Made by a program: the position numbers and the translations under genes. A DNA stretch of 64,000 bases from the NCBI GenBank assembly GCA_019416285.1, contig DXXM01000013.1, forward strand, positions 1-64,000, read 5' to 3'. This document shows, one piece after another, positions 15,707 to 24,747 of this stretch (positions are counted from its first letter, which is position 1; the number at the start of each line of letters is the position of its first letter). Origin of the DNA: Bacteroidales bacterium (GTDB taxonomy: Bacteria > Bacteroidota > Bacteroidia > Bacteroidales > Muribaculaceae). The notes under the pieces were generated by a model. That model searched no databases. It was not told where the DNA came from and saw only the letters and a list, made by a program, of their open reading frames with translations.

Positions 15707-18254
15707 CCGGCTTACGCTTCAGGAAATTCTTCACCCCGAGCGCAATGGCGGCAGCAAGGGCGAGATAGATGATGATGATGGCTGTTGTGGCGAGCGTATC
15801 GGTGGCGTGGAGCGACGGCGGGTCGAAGCTCATCACGATTTCATGGTCGCCCGCGGGTACGTTAAGCGCGCGGAGCACATAGTTCACGCGTCCGATTTCA
15901 GCCTCCTTGCCGTCGATGGTAGCCGTCCAGCCCCAGGGGAAATATACCTCCGAGAACACTGCCACGCCACCCTTGTCGCTGTGGCTGCGGTAGGTCAGGC
16001 GGTTGGGAGCATAGGATGTCTCCACGATGGTGTCGCCGGGCGAAACGGTGGCGGATTTGCCGAGGGCTGACTCAAACTTTCTGTCGGCCACAGCCGTGAG
16101 GCGCGGATTGATTTCGGAGAGTTTCGCCATCTCCCTGTCGGGGGTATCAACATAGTCCACATTGTCCACAAACCAGGCATTGCCGTAGGCCTCCGGATTG
16201 CGGAGCGCCTGCCCGTCCATGCCGACAATATAGCGCGCATTGAGCATGTTGAGCACATTCCAGTCGGCGTCAGTCTCCGAGCCCTGCGTGAAGTGGGAGA
16301 GATGGCGGTCTATGAGGTCCTGATAGCGGGTCAGCTTCGCGGCGTGATAGCCGCCTATCATCTTGTGGTAATATGACGGGTCAGCCGAATAGAAGCGCGG
16401 AATATCCATCACGCGGTAGTTCATGTCCTTGTCGCGCAGTATCGTCTCGTCTGCCGGAGTCTTGGCTATCGGTGCGCCCACAGTCAGCTGTTTAGCCACG
16501 AAGCTCTCGTGGTTGATATAGCGCTTGTTGATGGTGTAGAGGTCGCCGACCACGAGCACAAAGAGCACTGCGGCCATCACTCCGGCGTTGATTTTCCGGC
16601 GCAGGTAGGCCACGAGGATTACGCCTCCGAGGGCCACGATGATGAAGCTGCGCAGCGCGTCGGAGCTCACGAGCCCGAGACGCAGATTCTCGACAGCCGA
16701 GTAGATGGCGGGATTCTGAAGGCTGAACTGGCGCGCAGTGGCGGCGTCGTAGCCCTGCTGCATGAGCGCGCTCCCTATGTAGGCGTCAATCTGACGGTCG
16801 TTGTCGGCGATGGCACTGCCGTAGATTTCCGGCACGCAGAAACCTATCGCGCAAATGAGCAGCGTGGCGCCGAAGCTCCAGATTACGGCCTTGCGGTAAC
16901 GCTCCCAGGCGTCAGGGGTGGTGAGCAACTGCTGGAGGCCCATCACGGCGAGCAGCGGCATGGTGAATTCTGCGATTACCAGTATGCTCTCGACAGTGCG
17001 GAACTTAGAATACATCGGCGCTATTGAAAGCATGATATCGGTGAACACCATGGCGTGACGTCCCCAGGCGAGAACTATCGAGAACACGGTCAGCACAAGC
17101 AGCGCCCACTTCAGCGGACCGCGCACTATCACGCATCCGAGTATGAAGAAGGCGAATATCAGCGCGCCCACATAAACGGGGCCGTTTGTGCCCTCCGGGT
17201 CGCCGAAATACTGACTCATGTAGCTCAGATACTGCTGCTGCATGCCGTCGAGCTTACCCTCGTTAACCATCTTCTCCGCCTCGGGAAGCTCGCTGAGATT
17301 GAGAGCGAGAAAGCGTCCCTTCTCGGGCTTGGCTGAGGCGCCACCCTTGATATTGGGAATCACGAGCGAGAAGGTTTCGGAGGGCTGATAGCTGTATTGT
17401 GTTATATAATCCTTGTCGAGACCCGCGGTGCTCTGAGCTCCGGAAGCCGAGGGCGAGGTGAGTTCGCTGTGGCGTCCGCGCATGGTCTCCTTGGAGTATT
17501 CGTAGGTCAGATAGAGGCTCGGCGAGTTGGCGGCCACGGCCAGTATGCCGGCCACGGCGAGCACCCCGGTGGCTATACCCCAGCGGGCCACGCTCTTGGT
17601 CCTGACAGCCTGCACGAGAAAGGCAATCACCACTCCGAGTATCACGAAGAGGAAATAATATGTCATCTGCACGTGGTTGGATGCAATCTGCATCATAGCG
17701 AAGAGCGCCGCGAGCGCCCCACCCCACAGATATTTACCTCTGTAGCAGAGCACTATGCCCGCTATGGTCGGCGGGATATAGGCGAGGGTCACGAATTTCC
17801 ATATATGCCCCGCACCGATGATGATTATGAAATAAGAGGAGAAGCCGTAGGCAATGGCGCCTATCAGAGCCACATACCACCGCATCCTCATGGCAAGCAG
17901 CAGGATGAAGAATCCCGTCATCATCATGGCTATCAGCGACGACGGCGACGGCAGACCCAGTCCCATCACGCTGTTTATCCATTTGTAGAGCCCGCTCGAG
18001 GGATACGAGGGGGAAATCTGAAATGTCGGCATGCCGGAGAAAAGTGAGTTGGTCCAGCGCGACACCTCGCCGGTCTGTTCGGCGTAGGCCTTGGCCTCCT
18101 GACCGATGGCTATGCCCTGCTGCATGTCGTGCTGTCGCAGCTGATTGCCCTCGGAGGCATCGGGATAGAAAAACGCGAAGGCTATGATTGCGATGATTGC
18201 AAGTCCGCCGATGAATTTGACGACGGAACCGTATTTTTTCAGAAAATCCTGCAT
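15690..18254 (-). CDS. YfhO family membrane protein
   Basis: 854 residues from ATG 18254 (MQDFLKKYGSVVKFIGGLAII); an upstream ATG at 18305 would add 17 non-conserved residues. About a dozen membrane segments, with a large loop near the N-terminus (YAEQTGEVSRWTNSLFSGMPTFQ, characteristic of YfhO) and a C-terminal periplasmic domain (YFPWGWTATIDGKEAEIG, ALNVPAGDHEIVMSFDP). YfhO proteins are GT-C-like and linked to glycosylation of cell-wall polymers in Firmicutes; the Bacteroidales role is not established. Second gene of a lipoprotein-yfhO-methyltransferase operon. Confidence 0.85.
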   Translation of the reverse strand: MQDFLKKYGSVVKFIGGLAIIAIIAFAFFYPDASEGNQLRQHDMQQGIAIGQEAKAYAEQTGEVSRWTNSLFSGMPTFQISPSYPSSGLYKWINSVMGLGLPSPSSLIAMMMTGFFILLLAMRMRWYVALIGAIAYGFSSYFIIIIGAGHIWKFVTLAYIPPTIAGIVLCYRGKYLWGGALAALFAMMQIASNHVQMTYYFLFVILGVVIAFLVQAVRTKSVARWGIATGVLAVAGILAVAANSPSLYLTYEYSKETMRGRHSELTSPSASGAQSTAGLDKDYITQYSYQPSETFSLVIPNIKGGASAKPEKGRFLALNLSELPEAEKMVNEGKLDGMQQQYLSYMSQYFGDPEGTNGPVYVGALIFAFFILGCVIVRGPLKWALLVLTVFSIVLAWGRHAMVFTDIMLSIAPMYSKFRTVESILVIAEFTMPLLAVMGLQQLLTTPDAWERYRKAVIWSFGATLLICAIGFCVPEIYGSAIADNDRQIDAYIGSALMQQGYDAATARQFSLQNPAIYSAVENLRLGLVSSDALRSFIIVALGGVILVAYLRRKINAGVMAAVLFVLVVGDLYTINKRYINHESFVAKQLTVGAPIAKTPADETILRDKDMNYRVMDIPRFYSADPSYYHKMIGGYHAAKLTRYQDLIDRHLSHFTQGSETDADWNVLNMLNARYIVGMDGQALRNPEAYGNAWFVDNVDYVDTPDREMAKLSEINPRLTAVADRKFESALGKSATVSPGDTIVETSYAPNRLTYRSHSDKGGVAVFSEVYFPWGWTATIDGKEAEIGRVNYVLRALNVPAGDHEIVMSFDPPSLHATDTLATTAIIIIYLALAAAIALGVKNFLKRKPDVEGK

Positions 18255-18331
18255 TGTGCTGAATCTGTATGGACGTGTTTTAATATGTGTTGTTGTTGCT
18301 TTCATCTTTAAGCGCGGCCTCTCTCCTCCAG

Positions 18332-18889
18332 CTATTCCGCCGGGCGGAGTTCGAGGGGAAGCTCGGCCGGTTTGCTCTCGGTGGAGTCGGCCTTCACGCT
18401 GTCAGGCTCGGCCGCGGCCTTGACGAGCGAACCGTCCTGCATCGAGTCATACTGGTTGAGTTTCTTGCGGAATTCGATTGCCAAGGCGTCGAAATCCATG
18501 TCGGGATTCTCGCGTTTGGCCTTATCGAAAGCCGCGCGGGTGTCCTTGGGGTTGACACTGAGAGCTATGTCATAGACATCGACATACTTTCTGAGTGTCT
18601 CGAGGTCGCGGCGCGACTCGCGCTTGGAAGCGGCGTCGGTGTGGAGGCGGACAAAGGCCGTCAGCACCTGCACGGTCTGTTCCGGGGTGAAATCATCGAC
18701 GAAAAGCGACATACTGTCGGCCATCACCGACGCCTGTTTCAGATTTCCGGCCGAAAGAGCCTGTTCGAGCTGCGATTTCTGCTCCTCGACCTCTACGGGA
18801 GCCTCGGCGCCGTCTGCCTTCTTTCCGCCGGAGCAGGAAACGAGACTCACGGCCGCGCCTATAATCAAAATTGACAATAATTTCTTCAT
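18332..18889 (-). CDS. Hypothetical lipoprotein
   Basis: 185 residues from ATG 18889 (MKKLLSILIIGAAVSLVSC, lipobox Cys19). The mature part is helical and charged (EEQKSQLEQALSAGNLKQASVMADSM, FVRLHTDAASKRESRRDLETLRKYVD), ending in a low-complexity acidic/proline tail. Not recognised. First gene of the operon with yfhO. Confidence 0.75.
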   Translation of the reverse strand: MKKLLSILIIGAAVSLVSCSGGKKADGAEAPVEVEEQKSQLEQALSAGNLKQASVMADSMSLFVDDFTPEQTVQVLTAFVRLHTDAASKRESRRDLETLRKYVDVYDIALSVNPKDTRAAFDKAKRENPDMDFDALAIEFRKKLNQYDSMQDGSLVKAAAEPDSVKADSTESKPAELPLELRPAE

Positions 18890-19004
18890 GAATGAGCTTG
18901 AAAAATGAATTCCTGTTGTCTGTGAGGGGAGGCCTCGCCGACATCCCCGCTGGGAGGCTGCACGCCAGAGCGTAAACCGCATCCGGCCGCAACTTCCTAA
19001 GCTG

Positions 19005-19036
19005 CAAATTTACAGAAATATTCGCTTAAGTCCAAA
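19005..19036 (-). promoter_or_regulatory. Promoter of the lipoprotein-yfhO operon
   Basis: On the minus strand TTTG (19033-19036), 20 nt, TAAATTTG (19005-19012). The -33 element sits inside the T-run of the terminator just upstream. Confidence 0.7.
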
Positions 19037-19078
19037 AAAAGAATCAGACGGCCTGTTGCCTCACGCAACAGACCGTCT
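19034..19078 (-). terminator. Terminator of the cobalamin-riboswitch transcript
   Basis: On the minus strand AGACGGTCTGTTGC (19078-19065) pairs with 19059-19046 with one mismatch; GATTC and a run of seven T follow. Confidence 0.8.
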
Positions 19079-19459
19079 TTAGAGCAGAAAAGAGTTATGA
19101 AAATTATTGTTTAGCTGTTTCCGGGAGATGTCGCCACACCGGGCGCCGATGGCCGCAGCCTGAGCTGACAGCCGCGCCGGGCGGACAACATATCCCCTTG
19201 ACATGCAGACATAGATTGCCGGGCAGCAGTGGGCTCTGACCCTACACCGCAGCCTGCGCAACTTTCAAAAAAATCTGATGGAATGACTGACCGGAGGAAA
19301 ACACGGAAGCCGACACCCGATGATGACACAGAGATACACGCATCCTTTCCGAGAGAGTGGGAAAACGCTGTGAGGATACACACTCAAAACGTATCTGTGA
19401 CTGTGGCGGGTAAAATCCGTCTGTCCTTCTTGCCGTCAGCTTTAGTCCTCGAAAGCTTT
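19079..19459 (-). other. Region downstream of the riboswitch, no recognisable gene
   Basis: About 380 nt between the riboswitch and its terminator. The only plausible frame (ATG 19383 to stop 19111, 90 residues, cysteine- and serine-rich) shows no family resemblance, signal peptide or membrane segment and competes with other open frames. It could be a degenerate cobalamin-uptake gene, an unknown small protein or a non-coding RNA. Confidence 0.4.
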
Positions 19460-19652
19460 TGACCGCGATGCAACCAGGCAGGTCTTCTGACTCGCTCCAT
19501 ACTCCGCCGACGCCTTCCCGAATCCCCGCGGGGACCAGTGGCCTTGACTTGTCGGAGAGCCTTTCGGAGCTCACAGCAGCGGGTCTGTCCGGGATTCGCA
19601 CCCGGTTCCCTATTATTCGCAAACACCGTCTCGCCGGTGCTTACAAACCTGA
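19460..19652 (-). ncRNA. Cobalamin (B12) riboswitch
   Basis: On the minus strand the sequence reads AGGTTTGTAAGCACCGG...GGGAACCGGGTGCGAATCCCGG...CAGACCCGCTGCTGTGAG... and ends with the B12 box GTCAGAAGACCTGCCTGG (plus-strand positions 19470-19491). All conserved landmarks of the cobalamin riboswitch are in order and unbroken. It senses adenosyl- or methylcobalamin and usually controls btuB/transport or B12-independent isoenzymes in Bacteroidetes. Here no such gene follows. Confidence 0.93.
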
Positions 19653-19659
19653 TTCACCG

Positions 19660-19690
19660 CAAAGTTACAAAAATCTTCCGAATACGCAAA
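19660..19690 (-). promoter_or_regulatory. Promoter of the riboswitch transcript
   Basis: On the minus strand TTTG (19687-19690), exactly 19 nt, TAACTTTG (19660-19667): an excellent Bacteroidetes promoter. The predicted start lies just before the first riboswitch stem. Confidence 0.85.
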
Positions 19691-19692
19691 AG

Positions 19693-19728
19693 AAAAAACG
19701 CAGGGATACCCGTGGGGGTATCCCTGCG
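19693..19728 (-). terminator. rpsA terminator
   Basis: A perfect 12-bp stem (CGCAGGGATACC 19699-19710 with GGTATCCCTGCG 19717-19728) with a T-run on the minus strand at 19693-19698, 44 nt after the rpsA stop. Confidence 0.9.
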
Positions 19729-19771
19729 TCGGAAATATTTCAGTGCTTATATCTCTCGATATATTCGACTA

Positions 19772-21568
19772 TTACTTGCCGGCAAGCTTCTGCTTGAGCT
19801 CTGCGAGAGCTGAGAGGTCGCCTAGAGTAGTCTTTTCAAGGGGAGTGTTGAGGGCGGGAGCCTCTTCCTGACGACGGTTGCCTCCACGACGGTTGCCGGC
19901 TGCCTTCTTGGGAGCCTCAGCGCGCTCACCCTTCTGCTCATCTTCGAAGATGCGGCTGTGTGAGAGGATGATGCGTTTGCTGTCCTTGTTGAACTCGATA
20001 ACCTTGAAGTTGAGCTTCTCGTCAACCTGAGCCTTCGAGCCGTCCTCTTTAACGAGGTGCTTGGGAGTAGCGAAGCCTTCCACACCGTAGGGGAGAGCGA
20101 TGACTGCGCCCTTCTCTACCATCTCGACGATAGTTCCCTCGTGGATAGAACCAACGGTGAACACAGTCTCGAATACATCCCAGGGATTCTCTTCGAGCTG
20201 CTTGTGGCCGAGTGAGAGACGACGGTTTTCCTTGTCGATTTCGAGAACCTGAACGTCGATGTCGGCACCGATCTGAGTGAACTCGCTGGGGTGCTTAACC
20301 TTCTTGGTCCAGGAGAGGTCGCTGATGTGGATGAGACCGTCAACGCCTTCCTCGATTTCAACAAACACACCGAAGTTGGTGAAGTTGCGCACCTTTGCAG
20401 TGTGCTTGCTGCCGACGGGATACTTGGTTTCGATGTTCTCCCAGGGATCGTTCTTGAGCTGCTTGAGACCGAGCGACATCTTGCGGTCCTCGCGGTCGAG
20501 GGTGAGGATGACAGCTTCGATTTCGTCGCCTACCTTGAGGAAGTCCTGAGCTGAACGGAGGTGCTGGCTCCATGACATCTCGCTTACGTGGATGAGGCCT
20601 TCGACACCGGGAGCGATTTCAACGAATGCACCGTAGTCAGCCATAACCACTACGCGGCCCTTGACTTTGTCGCCCACCTTGAGGTTAGCGTCGAGGGCGT
20701 CCCAGGGATGGGGCTGGAGCTGCTTGAGACCGAGGGCGATGCGCTTCTTCTCGTCGTCGAAGTCAAGAATAACGACATTGAGCTTCTGGTCGAGCTGAAC
20801 CACTTCCTCGGGATGGCTTACGCGGCCCCAGGAGAGGTCAGTAATGTGGATGAGGCCGTCTACGCCGCCAAGGTCGATGAACACACCGTAGCTGGTGATG
20901 TTCTTGACAGAACCCTCGAGCACCTGACCCTTTTCGAGCTTGGCGATGATTTCGCGCTTCTGCTGCTCGAGCTCGGCCTCGATGAGTGCCTTGTGGCTGA
21001 CAACCACGTTCTTGAATTCTTGGTTGATCTTAACGACCTTGAACTCCATTGTCTTGCCAACGAAGATATCGTAGTCGCGGATGGGCTTGACGTCGATCTG
21101 TGAGCCGGGGAGGAAGGCCTCGATGCCGAACACATCGACAATCATGCCGCCTTTGGTGCGGCATTTGATGTAGCCCTTGATGACTTCGTCTTTCTCGAGA
21201 GCCTCGTTGATGCGGTCCCAAGAGCGGGCTGCGCGGGCTTTGCGGTGAGAAAGGATGAGCTGACCCTTCTTGTCTTCCTGATTTTCGATGAAGACCTCTA
21301 CGGTGTCACCCACCTTGATGTCGGGGTTGTAGCGGAATTCGCTCATGGGGATGATGCCGTCGCTCTTGTAGCCGATGTTAACCACAGCCTCACGCTTGTT
21401 GAGCGCGATGATGGTACCTTCGATTACGTCCTTGTCACGCACGGTGTTGAGCGATTCATCATAGGTTTTGGTAAGTTCCTCACGGGTCTTTTCGCCCTTG
21501 GTCTCACCGTTTGCATACGCTTCCCAATCGAAGTCGGCGATTGGGGAGTTTTTTACTTCTTCAGTCAT
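19772..21568 (-). CDS. rpsA: 30S ribosomal protein S1
   Basis: 598 residues with six S1/OB-fold RNA-binding repeats (from about residues 45, 125, 210, 295, 380 and 465), e.g. VKGRVVVMADYGAFVEIAPG and GLIHVSEMSWS. The C-terminal tail is Arg/Gly/Asn-rich (KKAAGNRRGGNRRQEE), then a short helix. It binds mRNA leaders and helps initiation; this matters in Bacteroidetes, where Shine-Dalgarno motifs are rarely used. Confidence 0.96.
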   Translation of the reverse strand: MTEEVKNSPIADFDWEAYANGETKGEKTREELTKTYDESLNTVRDKDVIEGTIIALNKREAVVNIGYKSDGIIPMSEFRYNPDIKVGDTVEVFIENQEDKKGQLILSHRKARAARSWDRINEALEKDEVIKGYIKCRTKGGMIVDVFGIEAFLPGSQIDVKPIRDYDIFVGKTMEFKVVKINQEFKNVVVSHKALIEAELEQQKREIIAKLEKGQVLEGSVKNITSYGVFIDLGGVDGLIHITDLSWGRVSHPEEVVQLDQKLNVVILDFDDEKKRIALGLKQLQPHPWDALDANLKVGDKVKGRVVVMADYGAFVEIAPGVEGLIHVSEMSWSQHLRSAQDFLKVGDEIEAVILTLDREDRKMSLGLKQLKNDPWENIETKYPVGSKHTAKVRNFTNFGVFVEIEEGVDGLIHISDLSWTKKVKHPSEFTQIGADIDVQVLEIDKENRRLSLGHKQLEENPWDVFETVFTVGSIHEGTIVEMVEKGAVIALPYGVEGFATPKHLVKEDGSKAQVDEKLNFKVIEFNKDSKRIILSHSRIFEDEQKGERAEAPKKAAGNRRGGNRRQEEAPALNTPLEKTTLGDLSALAELKQKLAGK

Positions 21569-21633
21569 TAAAAAATGGGGTTAATAAATAAGGTTAATTA
21601 AAATGCCCGGCGGCCCGTGGCCGTAAAGCGCTG

Positions 21634-21663
21634 CAAAGGTAGCAATAATATTCCAATCCACAA
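21634..21663 (-). promoter_or_regulatory. rpsA promoter
   Basis: On the minus strand TTG (21661-21663), 19 nt, TACCTTTG (21634-21641). It leaves a leader of about 60 nt. Confidence 0.75.
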
Positions 21664-21813
21664 GCATTTAACCCACGGATTTTTCAGCAAGTTTTCAACA
21701 ATCCCGCCCGTTTAAGAAATATTTTCATCCACGTAACCCCACACCGACCCTCTCCGCCATCCCTCAGACCACATCCTCAGCACCACGACGGTGGTTTAAT
21801 CTCATATATAATA

Positions 21814-22182
21814 TCACCTCACCTCCATCCCGAAGGGGAACAGGGCGAGTTTCATCAGTTTGAAATGCTGGAGGCCGAAAGGTATGCCCACTATGGTGAT
21901 GCAGAATATCACTCCCCACGCCAGGTGGGTCAGGACGATGGGAATACCCCCGACAAACCACCATATCACGTTCATCACCCCCGCCAGGCATCCCGAGGGC
22001 CATCCGGCGTCGACGATATCCGACCCGAAAGGCCACAGGGCCACCCTCGCGAGCTTCAGCGTCTGCAGTCCGAAGGGTATGCCGATAATCGTAATCATCA
22101 TCAGGATACTCGACACGGCATATTCAATCGCAATCATCAGACCGCCGAACACAACCCATATTATATTGAGGAATACATTCAT
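21814..22182 (-). CDS. YccF domain inner-membrane protein
   Basis: 122 residues from ATG 22182 (MNVFLNIIWVVFGG). Two copies of the YccF unit, each with a hydrophobic segment followed by GIPFGLQ (TIIGIPFGLQTLKLARVALWPFG and TIVGIPFGLQHFKLMKLALFPFG), separated by a WWFVGGIP membrane segment. Widely conserved family of unknown function. The gene stands alone. Confidence 0.88.
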   Translation of the reverse strand: MNVFLNIIWVVFGGLMIAIEYAVSSILMMITIIGIPFGLQTLKLARVALWPFGSDIVDAGWPSGCLAGVMNVIWWFVGGIPIVLTHLAWGVIFCITIVGIPFGLQHFKLMKLALFPFGMEVR

Positions 22183-22290
22183 ATTGGTATTATTTACTAT
22201 TTTAGTGACACAAATGACCACAAATTTACGTCAAGTGGATGGTATTTGCAAGGAATTCCGTAATTTTGCACTATCGATTCACGGTCGATT

Positions 22291-23412
22291 ATGCTTAGAA
22301 GGTTTCTGGTCAATATTTTTATCTTTTTCTGCCTGACGGCCGCTGCCGCCGGGGAGTCCGAGGTAGTGGCCGCCCCTACCCCGTGTGACTCCATACCCCA
22401 CCGCTCGACCTACTGGATACACCAGCTAATCGACAACGGCTTCCATATCCACGACACCACCGTCTGCTATCCCCGCTTTCCCCGCTTCGCCCTCAATGTC
22501 TACAACTGGGGCGACCGCACTTTCAATTCATACGACAAGGACTATGTGGTCGGCACCGGCATGAACTGGAAACTGCAGGGCAAGACTTTCGGCTGGATGG
22601 AATCGCAGACCATGCTATTTCCGAAAAACGCCCGCATCTCCATGCACTCCGACCTCTTCATGGACGCCGGCGCTTACATCAGCTTCATGGCCGTCAGCAT
22701 AGGCTATATGTGGAACATCGACAAGCTCTTCGACCGCGATACCAAGCGCCACACCTTCATGCTCGACTTTACCTGCTCGCGTTTCTCAATCAGCTACAAC
22801 AAGGTGTCCTCCGAGGGAGGTATGATTCTCACGCGCTTCGGCGACTACAACAAAGGCAAGGATTTCCGATATGATTTCGACGACATATCCATCACCTCAG
22901 CCAATCTCGACGCATACTATTTCCTCAACCACCGCCGCTACTCTCACGCCGCGGCCTACAGCTATTCGAAATATCAGCTGAAATCATCCGGCACGGCCAT
23001 TGTGGGCATCAGCTACACCGACCAGAACTTCAACATGGACTTCTCGAAGCTCCCGCCCGATATGCTGGAAGGAGTGCCACCCCTTGAGAATCTGAACTAC
23101 AAATTCCACCACTGGGACATAGCGGCCCTCGGAGGCTACGGCCACAACTGGGTGCTCAAGCCGCGCCGCTGGCTCCTCAACCTCACAGCGATGGGTTCGC
23201 TCGGCTACAAACGTACTTACGAGGACGCCACCGACGGCCGCCGCAACCTCCTCGCCAACAACTATAAGCTAACGAGCAGCCTCGTCTACAATCACCGCAA
23301 GCTCTTTGCTTCGGCACAGATGCGCTTCAACGGCTACCTCTACTTCAACTCCAGCTTCACCCACTTCAGCACCTTCTCCTCGCTCACTCTCACCGTGGGC
23401 ATGCGCTTCTGA
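22291..23412 (+). CDS. DUF4421 family outer-membrane-associated protein
   Basis: 373 residues with signal peptide MLRRFLVNIFIFFCLTAAAAG. The VYNWGDRTFNSYDKDYV motif, GTGMNWKLQGKTFGW and a series of aromatic amphipathic strands ending in SLTLTVGMRF (C-terminal F) mark DUF4421, a Bacteroidetes family of barrel-like exported proteins of unknown function. Single gene, convergent with the export operon. Confidence 0.8.
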   Translation: MLRRFLVNIFIFFCLTAAAAGESEVVAAPTPCDSIPHRSTYWIHQLIDNGFHIHDTTVCYPRFPRFALNVYNWGDRTFNSYDKDYVVGTGMNWKLQGKTFGWMESQTMLFPKNARISMHSDLFMDAGAYISFMAVSIGYMWNIDKLFDRDTKRHTFMLDFTCSRFSISYNKVSSEGGMILTRFGDYNKGKDFRYDFDDISITSANLDAYYFLNHRRYSHAAAYSYSKYQLKSSGTAIVGISYTDQNFNMDFSKLPPDMLEGVPPLENLNYKFHHWDIAALGGYGHNWVLKPRRWLLNLTAMGSLGYKRTYEDATDGRRNLLANNYKLTSSLVYNHRKLFASAQMRFNGYLYFNSSFTHFSTFSSLTLTVGMRF

Positions 23413-23436
23413 CACCATTTTCCGCACAAGACGTAT

Positions 23437-23495
23437 AAAAAGAGTCACAGTTCCTATGTTTGCCATGAAAAAAGCAGACATAGGAACTGTGACTC
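23437..23495. terminator. Bidirectional terminator hairpin
   Basis: A perfect 18-bp stem (23442-23459 with 23478-23495) between convergent genes. The minus strand has a T-run directly after the stem (23437-23441); the plus strand has only a weak CTTTT a few bases on. Confidence 0.85.
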
Positions 23496-23503
23496 AAGAG
23501 CTT

Positions 23504-24709
23504 TTAAACCTTGCTTTCAGCCGGCAGATTTTTTTCAGCCGGCCGCGGCCTCAGCGCACGGTCAGAGAAGTAGCGCAGCGCAAGTGCCGTCACGAAGTAG
23601 ACACCCGTGAGCGCCCACAGGCCCCAGTAGTAATGACCTACATCGGCAATCGTGGCGCCGTTGCTGTTGATGCGGATGAGTCCCTCCATGCCCCATGTGG
23701 CCGGCACGAGGTCCGAAACCATCAGCCAGAACTTGCTGAAGGCATATCGCGGCCATGTGAGGCCCGAAAGGAATAGAAATACCACCGACGTAAACACTAT
23801 CACCAGCAGAGACGTCTCGCGTTCCCTCACAAACACCTGCAGCGTCTGCCCGAGGAAAGTCGTGGCGAGAAGCACCATGAAAATCATGGGCATCATGTCG
23901 AAAAAGCTGCCCACGTGAGGCAACGAGAACATATAGGGGATGATTTCAAGTATGTAATAACTGAGAGGCAGATACACCATAATGTAGCAAAGCGACTTGC
24001 CGAACACCGTGGCCAGAGGCCCCGCATCATAGTCGAGCGGATCAGTTCCGCCGTTGCGTCGGCGGCGGTCACGCGCCGTGCCGCCTATCATCGTTATGCC
24101 CAGCAACATACTCTGCTGGAGAATCAGCACCACAAGGCCCGGCATGATGAACGATGCGAAACCCTGCGAGACATCGCCGAGGAAATTCGACTGCATCCCC
24201 ACGGGCAGACCCTTTATGCCGCTCGTCACCAGTCCGCCGCTTGCCAGACGCTGCGAAGTGATTTTCATCACCTCGTTCATCTGCATGTCGGTAATCGAGA
24301 AGAGATACTGGCGGTAGCGCAGCAGCAGCGACATATCGCAGTAGAACGACGTCACGGCCTGCTCGCCGCGCCCTATCCTGCGGGCATAGTCCGAGGGGAT
24401 TTCCAGCACGCCGTAACATTTTTTCTCCTTCCATGCCCGGCGCGCCTCCTCCATGTTGGCCGCATAGCCCACCACATTGACACCCTGCGTGGCTCCCAAT
24501 TCCCTGACGAGCTCGCGGCTGTCGGAAGTGCGCGAATTGTCCACCACCACAGTGTCGATTTTCTTGACCACCTCTGGGTTATATATGAGTGTGTAGACCA
24601 CCGGATAGGCGATGGGAAGGGCGAAGAAGAAGAGCATCACGCCCACGTCGGTAAACACCAGGCGCGTCTCTCTCCGCCACACGCGGAATAAGCTTTTTAT
24701 CCAGTTCAT
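23504..24709 (-). CDS. ABC-2 type transporter permease
   Basis: 401 residues. One N-terminal membrane segment (DVGVMLFFFALPIAYPVVYTL), a large extracytoplasmic domain (VVDNSRTSDSRELVREL..., RYRQYLFSITDMQMNEV) and five C-terminal membrane segments: the YhiH/YbhR-type ABC-2 permease layout. Fourth gene of the tolC-hlyD-permease-permease operon. A nucleotide-binding subunit is not encoded nearby. Confidence 0.85.
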   Translation of the reverse strand: MNWIKSLFRVWRRETRLVFTDVGVMLFFFALPIAYPVVYTLIYNPEVVKKIDTVVVDNSRTSDSRELVRELGATQGVNVVGYAANMEEARRAWKEKKCYGVLEIPSDYARRIGRGEQAVTSFYCDMSLLLRYRQYLFSITDMQMNEVMKITSQRLASGGLVTSGIKGLPVGMQSNFLGDVSQGFASFIMPGLVVLILQQSMLLGITMIGGTARDRRRRNGGTDPLDYDAGPLATVFGKSLCYIMVYLPLSYYILEIIPYMFSLPHVGSFFDMMPMIFMVLLATTFLGQTLQVFVRERETSLLVIVFTSVVFLFLSGLTWPRYAFSKFWLMVSDLVPATWGMEGLIRINSNGATIADVGHYYWGLWALTGVYFVTALALRYFSDRALRPRPAEKNLPAESKV

Positions 24710-24747
24710 CTTTATAAGTTATTTTCAATGTACTAAGGTGATTACCG

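Noticed and set aside
19111..19383. 90-codon ORF after the B12 riboswitch, as a definite gene
   Set aside because: It lies where a target gene should be, but there is no signal, domain or family resemblance and competing frames are open; reported only as an uncertain region.
19590..19612. tRNA-like GGGATTCGCACCCGGTTCCC
   Set aside because: Resembles a reversed tRNA T-arm, but it is the conserved GGGAA...CCCGG part of the cobalamin riboswitch; no acceptor stem or anticodon arm surrounds it.
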